Positions 1-8,322 of a stretch of DNA of 64,000 nt are shown one piece after another. Under the pieces are notes generated by a model. The model was not told the origin of the DNA. It saw only the letters and a list, made by a program, of their open reading frames with translations, and searched no databases. Position 1 is the stretch's first letter. Every line of letters starts with the position of its first letter. Both the position numbers and the translations under genes were made by a program. Source of the stretch: Humibacillus xanthopallidus (GTDB lineage: Bacteria > Actinomycetota > Actinomycetes > Actinomycetales > Dermatophilaceae); NCBI RefSeq assembly GCF_006716675.1, contig NZ_VFPM01000002.1, forward strand, positions 620,001-684,000, in the 5' to 3' direction.

Positions 1-1
1 G

Positions 2-214
2 TTCCCGGGCGGACAGAGCTATGCCCAGGTCGTCGACCAGACCCGTGACCTGCTCGACCAGATCCGGGCCGAATTCGACGGCGGCCGGGTCCTGCTCGTC
101 GCGCACTCGGCGAACCGCTGGGCCCTCCAGCACCTCCTCGACGGCACGCCGCTGGCCGACGCGGTCACCGCCCCGTTCGACTGGCAACCGGGCTGGGAGT
201 GGACCTTGCGGTGA
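2..214 (+). CDS. Histidine phosphatase family protein, C-terminal fragment
   Basis: An open frame runs in from the left edge and stops at TGA 212-214, giving about 70 C-terminal residues. It holds the pattern V-L-L-V-A-H-S-A-N-R-W-A-L, where the His is the second catalytic-core histidine of the phosphoglycerate-mutase-like (histidine phosphatase) family. The tail pattern F-D-W-Q-P-G-W-E-W-T-L is common in small actinobacterial members. The phospho-His and the RHG motif lie outside the window, so the substrate cannot be inferred. A copy of the CGGCATAC octamer follows the stop by 12 bases. Confidence 0.75.
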   Translation, partial: FPGGQSYAQVVDQTRDLLDQIRAEFDGGRVLLVAHSANRWALQHLLDGTPLADAVTAPFDWQPGWEWTLR

Positions 215-267
215 GACCCGGGCGGACGGCATACGGCAGCGTGGTCGGAGAGGCCGCCGAACGCCAC

Positions 268-273
268 TAAACT
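268..273 (+). promoter_or_regulatory. Probable -10 box (TAAACT) of ychF
   Basis: TAAACT lies nine bases before the GTG of ychF. There is no Shine-Dalgarno sequence in between, so the transcript would start at or within a few bases of the start codon. No convincing -35 box is visible. Confidence 0.45.
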
Positions 274-282
274 CTTGTCCTC

Positions 283-1368
283 GTGGCACTCACCATCGGA
301 ATCGTCGGGCTCCCCAACGTCGGCAAGTCGACGCTCTTCAACGCGCTGACCAAGAACAACGTGCTCGCCGCGAACTACCCGTTCGCGACGATCGAGCCGA
401 ACGTCGGGGTCGTCCCGCTGCCCGACCCGCGCCTCGCGGTGCTCGCCGGCATCTTCGGATCGGAGAAGATCCTCCCCGCGACGGTGAGCTTCGTCGACAT
501 CGCCGGCATCGTCCGAGGCGCGTCGGAGGGGGAGGGGCTCGGCAACAAGTTCCTCGCCAACATCCGCGAGGCCGACGCGATCTGCCAGGTCGTGCGCGCC
601 TTCGAGGACGGCGACGTCGTGCACGTCGACGGCAAGGTGAGCCCCGCGAGCGACATCGAGACGATCCACACCGAGCTCATCCTCGCCGACCTCCAGACGC
701 TCGAGAAGGCGGTGCCCCGCCTCGAGAAGGAGGCGCGGATCAACAAGGACAAGAAGGCGGCCCTCGACAACGCCGTCGCCGCGCAGAAGGTCCTCGAGGA
801 GGGCCACACGCTGTATGCCGCCGGACCGGCCGCCGGGGTCGACCTCGCCGAGGCGAAGGGGCTGGGGCTGCTCACGACGAAGCCGTTCATCTACGTCTTC
901 AACCTCGACGAGGACCAGCTTGCCGACACCGAGCTGCAGGCGTCGCTGCGCGAGCTGGCGGGGCCGGCTGACTCGGTCTTCCTCAACGCCAAGCTCGAGA
1001 TGGACCTCATGGAGATGGAGCCCGAGGAGGCCCTCGAGCTGCTTCAGAGCTTCGGTGCCGAGGAGTCCGGTCTCGACCAGCTCGCCCGGCAGGGCTTCCA
1101 CACCCTCGGCCTGCAGACCTACCTGACGGCCGGCCCGAAGGAGTCGCGGGCCTGGACGATCGGCAAGGGCTGGACCGCCCCGCAGGCCGCCGGCGTCATC
1201 CACACCGACTTCCAGCGCGGCTTCATCAAGGCCGAGGTTGTCAGCTTCGACGACCTCGTCGAGGCCGGGTCGATGGCGGCGGCCAAGGCGGCCGGCAAGG
1301 TGCGCATCGAGGGCAAGGACTACGTCATGCACGACGGAGACGTGGTGGAGTTCCGCTTCAACGTCTGA
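283..1368 (+). CDS. ychF: Redox-regulated ATPase YchF (OLA1 family)
   Basis: This 361-residue protein has the family's usual length. It is a cytosolic OBG-type P-loop NTPase that prefers ATP and binds ribosomes; in E. coli it is linked to oxidative-stress control. The Walker A motif G-L-P-N-V-G-K-S-T is at residues 8-16 and the G3 motif D-I-A-G at 72-75. The G4 position reads N-L-D-E instead of NKxD, the hallmark of ATP preference in this family. A coiled-coil stretch rich in Lys and Glu occupies about 140-175, and the C-terminal 85 residues form the TGS domain. The start is a GTG with no Shine-Dalgarno but a TAAACT box nine bases upstream. Confidence 0.97.
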   Translation: MALTIGIVGLPNVGKSTLFNALTKNNVLAANYPFATIEPNVGVVPLPDPRLAVLAGIFGSEKILPATVSFVDIAGIVRGASEGEGLGNKFLANIREADAICQVVRAFEDGDVVHVDGKVSPASDIETIHTELILADLQTLEKAVPRLEKEARINKDKKAALDNAVAAQKVLEEGHTLYAAGPAAGVDLAEAKGLGLLTTKPFIYVFNLDEDQLADTELQASLRELAGPADSVFLNAKLEMDLMEMEPEEALELLQSFGAEESGLDQLARQGFHTLGLQTYLTAGPKESRAWTIGKGWTAPQAAGVIHTDFQRGFIKAEVVSFDDLVEAGSMAAAKAAGKVRIEGKDYVMHDGDVVEFRFNV

Positions 1369-1489
1369 TCCGCAGCCGTCGCAACCGTTTCCTAGAGCCC
1401 CGGATGCGGGGACCTAAGCCTCTTACGGGTGACCCGGCGAGCCTCATAGCGTCGGGTCAGGCATCGAGGAAACGGTCCGGGAGGCGGCC

Positions 1490-2101
1490 ATGAGGAGAGA
1501 ATCGCGATCACCGACGCAGGCTGCGGCGGCTGTCACAGCAGGAGTCCTCGTGGCCGTTCTGGGTGCCTGCGGCACTGCCGTGTCGGGCTCGGCGGGGGAC
1601 ACGCCGACCGCGGCGGTGTCCGTCACCGCTCCGACGCCAACCGCCTCGCCGACGTCACCGGCCTCAACCAGTCTTCCTGTGCCCCCGGAGGTCGCTGGCT
1701 ATTCCTACGGAGACGTCGAGGCTGACAGCGCCCTGCCGGGGATGGCAAAGGCCCTCGTCGAGTCGATCAACCAGTCCACCCCGGAGCACAAGGTGCTCAA
1801 GGATGGCGAGCACGTGCTCAACATGTTGCTCCTGAAGGTCAACAAGGCGGCCGCGGGCGACCTTCAGCGCCCGTTGTTCGCGGAGGGCCTGCTTCAGTGG
1901 GCGGTGGGCTCAGCGACCCCGCAGTTCAGCGAGCTGACCCTTGCCGGACAGTGGGTCGGCGCCGCTCACGTCACCGTGGACGGACAGGAGAGGGTTGCCC
2001 TGGTCTGGCCGGGCGACGAGACCACCGCCCTCGTCGTCGGCCGTTCACAACGTGAGGCCGAGTCGTTCCTCAACGGGCTGATCAAGGCGCACACGACGTG
2101 A
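1490..2101 (+). CDS. Putative lipoprotein of unknown function
   Basis: This is a 203-residue protein with a lipoprotein signal: a charged N-terminus (residues 1-7), a hydrophobic stretch (about 11-26), then L-G-A-C with the lipidated Cys at 27. A Thr/Ser/Pro/Ala-rich linker of about 35 residues follows, as is usual between a membrane anchor and an extracytoplasmic domain. The C-terminal domain (about 70-203) is not recognised. GGAGG lies just before the ATG. It reads in the same direction as the next three genes, all surface or membrane proteins of unclear role. The assignment as a lipoprotein is good; the function is unknown. Confidence 0.75.
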   Translation: MRRESRSPTQAAAAVTAGVLVAVLGACGTAVSGSAGDTPTAAVSVTAPTPTASPTSPASTSLPVPPEVAGYSYGDVEADSALPGMAKALVESINQSTPEHKVLKDGEHVLNMLLLKVNKAAAGDLQRPLFAEGLLQWAVGSATPQFSELTLAGQWVGAAHVTVDGQERVALVWPGDETTALVVGRSQREAESFLNGLIKAHTT

Positions 2102-2135
2102 AGACCGATCGGGCCTGCGCCAAGGGGTGATGGGG

Positions 2136-2666
2136 ATGACCTATCGATATCCGGACCCCGTTCCGCCGCCGGCTCCCGGCCGGAGACGCCGCCGGGAACC
2201 ACGACCGCAGGATGCGGCTCAGAGAGAGATCGATTCGCGGGAACCGCCGCTCGTCATGGGCGCCGGTGTCCCAAGGTTTTGGAACGGCTATGAGTGGGTG
2301 CCGGCGCCGCACCTGAGCCCCGACGGAAAGGCATGGTGGGATGGCGTCTCGTGGGTCCCGGTTCCTTCGCAGCGATATCGCGTCTGGGGCAACATCGCCA
2401 TCGGGTTGGCTGCGTTCACGGCCTGCTACGTCGCCCCGATGATGCTCATCGGGATCGCCGACTCCCGGATCCGAGCCGACTACGCCCCGGGGCTGCAGGA
2501 GGCGCTGATCCCGGTGGTGGTGGCGACCCCCGCGATCGCCGTCGCCGTGACGTCGATCATCCTGGACCGCAAGGAGAAGCGCCGACCGTTCCCCGGCTTG
2601 CTCTCCCTCGCCCTGGCCGGACTCGCAGTGCTGCTGCTCTGGCTCGCCATCTTCGCCGGCGCATAG
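2136..2666 (+). CDS. Small membrane protein with W-rich N-terminal repeats
   Basis: This protein of about 176 residues has three predicted membrane helices, roughly residues 90-115, 125-145 and 150-175. The cytoplasmic-looking N-terminus is rich in Pro and Arg and holds two tryptophan patterns, F-W-N-G-Y-E-W-V-P and W-W-D-G-V-S-W-V-P, reminiscent of the W-W-D-G motif of actinobacterial DUF2510 proteins. I chose the ATG at 2136 because AAGGGG lies eight bases before it; an in-frame GTG at 2127 is the alternative. No function can be assigned. It sits 34 bases after the lipoprotein gene and may be co-transcribed with it. Confidence 0.65.
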   Translation: MTYRYPDPVPPPAPGRRRRREPRPQDAAQREIDSREPPLVMGAGVPRFWNGYEWVPAPHLSPDGKAWWDGVSWVPVPSQRYRVWGNIAIGLAAFTACYVAPMMLIGIADSRIRADYAPGLQEALIPVVVATPAIAVAVTSIILDRKEKRRPFPGLLSLALAGLAVLLLWLAIFAGA

Positions 2667-2778
2667 CTGTTGGGGCTCTGAGGCGGAGGTCACTGGCAGA
2701 ACCTGTCTGCGTTCAGCAGGATCTGTCCTGGACCGCATGACCGGCTCGACCGCTGAGCGACCTGACGAGGGAGAGACC

Positions 2779-3384
2779 ATGACGCCCGCCGATGCCACCA
2801 TCTCCGATCTGGAGAGCCTCGCCGCCCTCGGCAGCTGGACCACGCGCCCGGTCGGTGTCGAGTGGGGAGCCGGCGGACTTCTCGTCACCGCTGCCCGCGG
2901 GAGCGACGCCTGGCGCCACACGGCATACGGCTTCGTGCACGAGACGGAGCACGGGCTCCTCGCGCCGATGACGACGGAGGTCGCCATCGAGGTGTCCTTC
3001 GTCCTCGACTACGACCAGCAGTTCGACCAGGCGGGTCTGCTCATCAGGGAGTCGCCGACGGAGTGGATCAAGGCCGGGGTCGAGGTGTCCGACGGGCTGC
3101 CGCAGGTCGGCGCCGTGGTCACGCACGGCACCTCCGACTGGTCGGTCGCGCCCGTTCCGGAGTGGGCCGGGCGTGAGGTGACGATCCGTGCCAGCCGGAG
3201 CGGTGACGCGATCACCGTCCGGGCTCGCGTCGACGGGGACGCCTGGCGTCTGGTCCGCGTCGCGCACCTCGACCCCGACGCGACCGTCACCGGAGGTCTC
3301 TACTGCGCGTCCCCGACGCGCTCGGGCCTCGTGGTCACCTTCACCGGATACCGGACGGGCGAGCCCGACTCCTCCCTTCACTGA
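2779..3384 (+). CDS. DUF1349 (concanavalin-like) domain protein
   Basis: This is a soluble protein of about 201 residues with no signal peptide. The pattern of W-R-H-T-A-Y-G-F near residue 45, a D-Y-D-Q-Q-F-D-Q-A-G-L stretch, and W-I-K-A-G-V-E matches the DUF1349/YesU-like jelly-roll family, which includes carbohydrate-associated and regulatory proteins. GAGGGAGA precedes the ATG at 2779, so I prefer it over an in-frame ATG at 2737. A copy of the CGGCATAC octamer encodes the T-A-Y-G residues. The family assignment is fairly secure; the substrate is unknown. Confidence 0.8.
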   Translation: MTPADATISDLESLAALGSWTTRPVGVEWGAGGLLVTAARGSDAWRHTAYGFVHETEHGLLAPMTTEVAIEVSFVLDYDQQFDQAGLLIRESPTEWIKAGVEVSDGLPQVGAVVTHGTSDWSVAPVPEWAGREVTIRASRSGDAITVRARVDGDAWRLVRVAHLDPDATVTGGLYCASPTRSGLVVTFTGYRTGEPDSSLH

Positions 3385-3509
3385 GCCGCGCCGCGGCCTC
3401 CGGGACCTTCTCCTCTGGCGCCGGGAGGCTGCAGGCAGTGGTCTGGAAGTGGCAGCGAGACGCGGCCCCTCACGAGCCGTGCAGGGCGGCCCACCGCAGG
3501 AGGTGCGTC

Positions 3510-5042
3510 ATGACAACGCCGACGATCTTCCCTCCGGGTTCCGATGCCGAGCCCCGTGGTCCGGACAGCTCTGGGGGAGCGGGGCCCGCAGCCTCACCCC
3601 CGCCGTCAGAGCCCACGCTCGCCCTCCCGGTCGCAGGTACCCCACCTGCGACCTTCTCGTCTGCCCCTCCGCCGAGTCCTCCGAGCCAGCCCACGCACCG
3701 GCGTCGGTGGTGGTTCGTGGCCCTTGCCGCCGGTCTCGCAGTCGTGCTTGCCCTCGTCGGCTGGATGGTGTGGCGCAACTGGGTCCCCTCGGCCCCCGGG
3801 GCCCCCACCAGCCAGACGATCACCGCGACCTCGGTCCAGCTCAGCTGGAGCCCGTCGACATCGGGCCCGAGCGTCGACCAGTACCTCATCCAGCGCAACG
3901 GGACCCAGGTGGGCTCGGTGGACGCGGGCGTCACGAGCTTCGTGGACAACACCGTCACCCCGGACACCTCGTACCGCTACGTCGTCATCGGGGCGTCGGG
4001 GGGCAAGCGCTCCGCGCCGTCCGCCGAGGTCGTCGTGCGCACCCTGCCGGCGACCCCCGCAGACCTCACGGTGAGCCTGAGCGGCGCGACGAGCCTGACG
4101 ATCGGCTGGTCGCCGGCCCAGAGCATCGCGCCCGAGCAGTACGTCATCTCTCGTGATGGTGCCGAGGTGGGGTCCGTGCCCGGCGCGCAGACCAGCTACG
4201 TGGACGTCGGCCTCACACCCGCCACGGCATACGGCTACGTCGTGGTCGCGGTGTCGGGCGCGGGCCGCTCGGAGCCGTCGGCGGAGCTCTTCGCCGAGAC
4301 TCTCCCGGCGCCGCCCACCGGGCTCAGGGCGAGCTCGGTGACGCCGGACGCGGTCACGCTGCAGTGGTCGGCTCCGACAGCGGGTCCACCCTCCGACGGG
4401 TATGCCGTCGTGCGTGACGGCACCGAGATCAGGACCGTCCCCGCGTCGACGCTCTCCTACACGGACCGCCGTCTGACGCCGGCCACGACCTACGCCTACA
4501 CCGTGCTCACGATCAAGGCCGGCGTTCGCTCCGACCCGCCGGCCGCGCTGAAGGTCAAGACGCGCACGCCGCCCGTATCGAGCGCACACCTCGCGGGCTC
4601 GTGGCCGGTCAACGGCAAGGTCACCAAGGTGTCGGGCGGCGTCACTCTCGGCGGGTCTGCCGCGAAAGGTCAGACGTTCGAGTGGACATGGGACTTCGCC
4701 TCCAAGTGCACGGTCGGGCCTTGCCCCGCCGTGGTGTCCGGCGTGTTCGCCTCGCACCCCTTCACCGTGACCGTCAGCCCGTCGAACGGCACCTACAAGG
4801 GCTCCACGAAGGTGCACGTCTCGCACTGCGAGGGCCTGAGCGGCACCGTGGACGTCAAGAACACGATCCGGCTCAACCTCACCGTGACCAAGGCGGCGCT
4901 CGAGTCGAACATCTGGTCGGTCACCTCGTGGAAGGGAACGCTGACAGTGGCGAGCCCCTACACGGCGGCCGGTAGCTCGGGGAACCTGCGCTCCTACTGT
5001 CCGGCGAGCACGGTGACGACGTCGGTCACGGCAACCAAGTGA
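3510..5042 (+). CDS. Membrane-anchored protein with three fibronectin type III domains
   Basis: The start at 3510 is set by AGGAGG at 3499-3504. The 510-residue product has a Pro/Ser-rich cytoplasmic tail (1-63), one membrane helix (about 67-88) preceded by R-R-R-W-W, then three fibronectin-III repeats of about 85 residues. Each repeat has the typical W-S-P start and the Y-x-Y pattern near its end (about 95-178, 180-263 and 265-355). The last 150 residues form a separate domain with five cysteines and no match I can name. The topology places the repeats outside the cell. Fibronectin-III arrays in actinobacterial surface proteins usually act as spacers or adhesion modules; the specific role here is unknown. 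Confidence 0.8.
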   Translation: MTTPTIFPPGSDAEPRGPDSSGGAGPAASPPPSEPTLALPVAGTPPATFSSAPPPSPPSQPTHRRRWWFVALAAGLAVVLALVGWMVWRNWVPSAPGAPTSQTITATSVQLSWSPSTSGPSVDQYLIQRNGTQVGSVDAGVTSFVDNTVTPDTSYRYVVIGASGGKRSAPSAEVVVRTLPATPADLTVSLSGATSLTIGWSPAQSIAPEQYVISRDGAEVGSVPGAQTSYVDVGLTPATAYGYVVVAVSGAGRSEPSAELFAETLPAPPTGLRASSVTPDAVTLQWSAPTAGPPSDGYAVVRDGTEIRTVPASTLSYTDRRLTPATTYAYTVLTIKAGVRSDPPAALKVKTRTPPVSSAHLAGSWPVNGKVTKVSGGVTLGGSAAKGQTFEWTWDFASKCTVGPCPAVVSGVFASHPFTVTVSPSNGTYKGSTKVHVSHCEGLSGTVDVKNTIRLNLTVTKAALESNIWSVTSWKGTLTVASPYTAAGSSGNLRSYCPASTVTTSVTATK

Positions 5043-5052
5043 GAGGCCACGG

Positions 5053-5078
5053 TGTGGCCAGGCTGAGGCCTGGCCACA
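5053..5078. terminator. Bidirectional hairpin terminator
   Basis: A perfect 11-bp inverted repeat (5053-5063 with 5068-5078) encloses a four-base loop. It lies between the convergent fibronectin-III gene (stop 5042) and the Rieske gene (stop 5095). It has no U-tract, as is common in high-GC actinobacteria. Confidence 0.8.
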
Positions 5079-5094
5079 TCATGACGCGTCGACG

Positions 5095-5436
5095 TCAGTC
5101 GACCTGGAGGTCGTCACCGTCGACGGTGACCCTGCCGCGGCGCAAGGGCCACCGCTTGGTGAGGGCGAGGTAGAACGAGTCGAGGCCGGGCATCTTGGCG
5201 AAGATGCCTTGGGGTCCACGCGTCATCTGCCCGGTCTTCACGTCGTATGCCGCCTGGTGCCACGGGCACACGAGGCAGCCGTTCTCGTCGATGCTGCCCT
5301 CGGCGAGGTCCGCTCGCAGGTGGCGGCACTTGCGGCCAACGGCGAAGTACTCGCCGTTGTTGCCGACGGCATAGTCACCGGAGCCGGTGACGGAGCCGGG
5401 CGGGACGTCGGACGCGGGAATCCGGGTAGAGCTCAT
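5095..5436 (-). CDS. Rieske [2Fe-2S] ferredoxin-like protein
   Basis: This 113-residue protein consists of one Rieske fold. The cluster ligands are C37 and H39 (C-R-H) and C57 and H60 (C-P-W-H). The first box reads C-R-H-L instead of the usual C-x-H-x-G. There is no membrane helix or signal peptide, so it is a soluble electron carrier or a domain partner of an oxygenase. AGGAGC precedes the ATG. No oxygenase gene is adjacent; the next gene upstream on the same strand is a LysR regulator, 91 bases away, which could share a transcript. The physiological partner is unknown. Confidence 0.88.
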   Translation of the reverse strand: MSSTRIPASDVPPGSVTGSGDYAVGNNGEYFAVGRKCRHLRADLAEGSIDENGCLVCPWHQAAYDVKTGQMTRGPQGIFAKMPGLDSFYLALTKRWPLRRGRVTVDGDDLQVD

Positions 5437-5527
5437 GGCCTGCTCCTCATGCGGTGGTCCCTGTCTCCTCTCATGGTGGCACAGCCGTGCGGGGACGGAC
5501 GCCTGAGCTGCTCCCGGGCCGTGTGCG

Positions 5528-6502
5528 TCACCGCGGGACGTCGCGCCACGCGGGCTCGTCGTCGGGCATCCACGCAGGGGTATGCGGCGCGCCCCCTTCC
5601 AGCGTCAGCCAGTCCAGCTCCTCGGCCAGTCCGACGGCGGCCTCGATGAGCGCGGTCGTCGTGGCAGCGACGTCGTCGCTGCGCCATGCCAGGGACCATG
5701 GGTAGTAGGGCTGGATCTCCTCGGGCCAGAACATCGGCAGCCCGACCTCGACGTACTTCTCTGCGTAGCTGAGGAACTCGAGGTAACGGTGGGAGCTGGG
5801 GGCACGCCGCACGTGGGCGACGCAGTGGCTGAAGGCGCCGGGAGTGCCCAGCCATCGCATGGTGACACCGACGCGGTGCTCGAGCGCGGTGAGGTACTGC
5901 CCGTGGGCGTTGTAGCTGCCGGAGTCGGGTGGGTCGGCGAAGACGCTGAGAGGTCGCTCGTGGAACGAGGCCGTCGATGCTCCGTCACCGGCTTCCGACC
6001 CCACGAGGACCAAGGGTTCCAGGCGGAGCAGCCGGTGCCGCCACCCGCTCGGGTGTGCGATGCGCATGCGAGGGGTGACCCGGAGGATGGCGACGTCCAG
6101 GCGTCCCTGCATGAGTGCGTTGAGCTGCGTGATGCTGTCCATCGCATGCTCCCGCAGCTGGATGTCGGGCTCTGCCCGGCTGAAGGCGTCGGCAACCAGC
6201 CGGCTCGTCGACAGCTCGAAGACGTGGGCGATGCTCACGCCTTCCTGACGGGCCGGCTGCGACATCGTGTCGGCCAGGGCCAGCAGGCGCCTGGCATGCT
6301 CGAGGAAGTGCTCCCCCCGGGCGGTCAGGGTGACGTGGCGGCTGTCGCGGACGAGGAGCGTCTCCCCGAGCTGGTCCTCCAGCTTGCGGATCTGCTTCGA
6401 CAGCGCCGGCTGGCTCACGTAGAGCCGCGCGGCGGCCCTCCCGAAGTGCAGCTCGTCGGCGACCGCCACGAAGTAGCGCACCAACCGCAGGTCCAGCTCC
6501 AT
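5528..6502 (-). CDS. LysR-family transcriptional regulator
   Basis: This 324-residue regulator has an N-terminal winged helix (residues 1-60, with the A-A-A-R-L-x-V-S-Q-P-A-L-S-K-Q-I recognition-helix pattern) and a C-terminal periplasmic-binding-like effector domain. The length is typical. I placed the start at 6502, where GGAGGG precedes the ATG and the coded M-E-L-D-L-R-L-V-R-Y-F is the usual LysR N-terminus. It is divergent from the hydrolase-SDR pair (6734-8322), the classic arrangement in which a LysR protein controls the opposite operon. The inducer is unknown. Confidence 0.93.
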   Translation of the reverse strand: MELDLRLVRYFVAVADELHFGRAAARLYVSQPALSKQIRKLEDQLGETLLVRDSRHVTLTARGEHFLEHARRLLALADTMSQPARQEGVSIAHVFELSTSRLVADAFSRAEPDIQLREHAMDSITQLNALMQGRLDVAILRVTPRMRIAHPSGWRHRLLRLEPLVLVGSEAGDGASTASFHERPLSVFADPPDSGSYNAHGQYLTALEHRVGVTMRWLGTPGAFSHCVAHVRRAPSSHRYLEFLSYAEKYVEVGLPMFWPEEIQPYYPWSLAWRSDDVAATTTALIEAAVGLAEELDWLTLEGGAPHTPAWMPDDEPAWRDVPR

Positions 6503-6581
6503 CCGACCCTCCGTGGTGTGAGGCACCGGACGGGTGCCAGCCCTCCGCGAGCCCTGTGGGCCCACCGTAGTGAGCAGACCG

Positions 6582-6598
6582 CCTCATGAGGAGGCCTC
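6582..6598. promoter_or_regulatory. Overlapping palindromes in the LysR/hydrolase intergenic region
   Basis: CCTCATGAGG (6582-6591) and GAGGCCTC (6591-6598) are perfect palindromes that share one base. They lie 80 bases before the LysR gene and 136 bases before the hydrolase gene. They are candidate LysR binding sites, although the classical T-N11-A box is not evident. Confidence 0.3.
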
Positions 6599-6733
6599 GT
6601 GGTTATCGATTGCGGCCCAACAGGTCTTGGACACCGCTCGCCCGGCCACGTCAGCCTTGAGTGCGTCGCCTCGTGCGACACCTTGGTCGGCCTCGTGGGT
6701 GGGCCGGTCGAACCCCTCGTCGAAAGGCTCGTC

Positions 6734-7534
6734 ATGACTGCAGCACAGCGTCCCGTCGTCTTCATCCATGGCCTTTGGCTCCACTCCTCGAGCTGGGGTC
6801 CCTGGGTGGAGGCCTTCCGTGAAACCGGCTATGCCCCGAGCGCGCCCGGGTGGCCCCGGGAGGGCGAGACCGTCGAGCTCGCGAGGCAGCAGGCTGACGA
6901 CGTCGCCGGCTTGGGCATCGACGACGTCACCAACCACTACGCCTCCATCATCGAGAAGCTCCCGGACGCGCCCGTCCTCGTCGGGCACTCGTTCGGCGGG
7001 CTCATCGCCGAGAAGCTGCTCGGCCAGGGCAAGGGCGCAGCAGCCGTGGCCATCGACCCCGCGCAGATCAAGGGGGTCCTGCCACTGCCGCTCGCGCAGC
7101 TCCGCGCAGGACTCCCTGCCCTGGGCAACCCCGCCAACCGGAACAAGGCAGTCTCGTTGACCTCCAAGGAGTTCCGCTACGGCTTCGGCAATGCCCTCAC
7201 CCAGGAGGAGTCGGACGCGTTGTACGAGAAGTGGACCATCCCGTCTCCTGCGAGGCCCCTCTTCCAGGCGGCCGCCGCCAACTTCTCGATGCACTCCGAG
7301 GCAGCCGTCGACACCAAGAACAGCGCGCGCGGACCACTCCTGCTCATCTCGGGCCTCGAGGACCACACGGTGCCTGACGTCGTGACCAGGTCCACCCTGA
7401 AGCAGTACCGCACGTCCACCGCTGTCACCGAGCTGCGCCAGTTCGAGGGTCGCGGCCACTCGCTGACCATCGACAGCGGGTGGAGCGAGGTCGCCACCGC
7501 CGTGCTCGGTTGGCTCGACGAGCACGGGCTCTGA
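6734..7534 (+). CDS. Alpha/beta hydrolase
   Basis: This 266-residue protein is an alpha/beta-hydrolase fold enzyme. The oxyanion-hole motif H-G-L-W is at residues 12-15, the nucleophile elbow G-H-S-F-G-G at 84-89 (Ser86), and a late G-R-G-H-S-L supplies the catalytic His. No signal peptide is present. The first in-frame codons upstream of 6734 are not conserved in style, and I took the ATG that opens directly onto the first strand. An SDR gene begins two bases after its stop, so the two enzymes are very likely co-translated and used in one pathway, under the divergent LysR regulator. Its substrate cannot be told from sequence. Confidence 0.88.
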   Translation: MTAAQRPVVFIHGLWLHSSSWGPWVEAFRETGYAPSAPGWPREGETVELARQQADDVAGLGIDDVTNHYASIIEKLPDAPVLVGHSFGGLIAEKLLGQGKGAAAVAIDPAQIKGVLPLPLAQLRAGLPALGNPANRNKAVSLTSKEFRYGFGNALTQEESDALYEKWTIPSPARPLFQAAAANFSMHSEAAVDTKNSARGPLLLISGLEDHTVPDVVTRSTLKQYRTSTAVTELRQFEGRGHSLTIDSGWSEVATAVLGWLDEHGL

Positions 7535-7536
7535 CC

Positions 7537-8322
7537 ATGGACCTGGGTCTCGCCGGGCGAGTCGCCATCGTCACCGGGGCGAGCAAGGGCATCGGCCTCG
7601 CGATCACCCGGGTGCTCGCCGACGAGGGTGTGACGGTGGTCGCAGGAGCTCGTGACACGTCCGCTGAGCTCGACGCCCTCAGCAGGTCCGGCGCGGTCAC
7701 CTGGGTCGCCGCCGACCTCAGCGGGCCGGACGGCGTCGGGCACCTCGTCGACGCGGCCGCCGGACGCGGCCGGCTCGACATCCTCGTCAACAACGTGGGA
7801 GCGGTCGCGCCGCGACTCGACGGGTTCATGGCCGTGACGGATGCGCAGTGGTCCATGTCCTACACCCTCAACCTCATGGCGGCGGTGCGCACCACCCGCG
7901 CGGCGCTGCCGATGATGCTCGCCCGCGGTCGGGGCGTCATCATCTCGACGAGCTCGGTCAACGCGACTCTCGCCGACCCGTTGGTCATCGACTACAGCGC
8001 TGCCAAGGCGGCACTGCGCAGCTTCTGCAAGTCGCTCTCCAAGGAGCTCGGACCACACGGCATACGGGTCAACACCGTCAGCCCCGGGCCGGTCAGCACC
8101 GACCTGTGGCTCGGAACCGAGGGGGTCGCGGCCGCCGTGGCCGCGCGAGAGGGCACCGATCCGTCCTCCGTCGCAGCCGCCGCCGCGCGGGACTCCGTGA
8201 CCGGACGCTTCACGCGCCCGGACGAGGTCGCCAACCTGGTCGCGTTCCTCGCCAGTGACGTTGCCGGCAACATCACCGGAGCCGATGTCACCATCGACGG
8301 CGGGCTCATCCCGACGACCTGA
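7537..8322 (+). CDS. Short-chain dehydrogenase/reductase (SDR)
   Basis: This classical SDR of 261 residues has the cofactor motif T-G-A-S-K-G-I-G (13-20), N-N-V-G (85-88), the active-site Ser near 140 and Y-x-x-x-K (Tyr153, Lys157). The C-terminal I-D-G-G-L motif is present. It probably uses NADP(H), judged by the Lys in the glycine motif. The ATG lies two bases after the hydrolase stop. Its last 331 bases are overlapped on the other strand by the odd extension of the DUF1294 frame. The substrate is unknown. Confidence 0.92.
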   Translation: MDLGLAGRVAIVTGASKGIGLAITRVLADEGVTVVAGARDTSAELDALSRSGAVTWVAADLSGPDGVGHLVDAAAGRGRLDILVNNVGAVAPRLDGFMAVTDAQWSMSYTLNLMAAVRTTRAALPMMLARGRGVIISTSSVNATLADPLVIDYSAAKAALRSFCKSLSKELGPHGIRVNTVSPGPVSTDLWLGTEGVAAAVAAREGTDPSSVAAAAARDSVTGRFTRPDEVANLVAFLASDVAGNITGADVTIDGGLIPTT

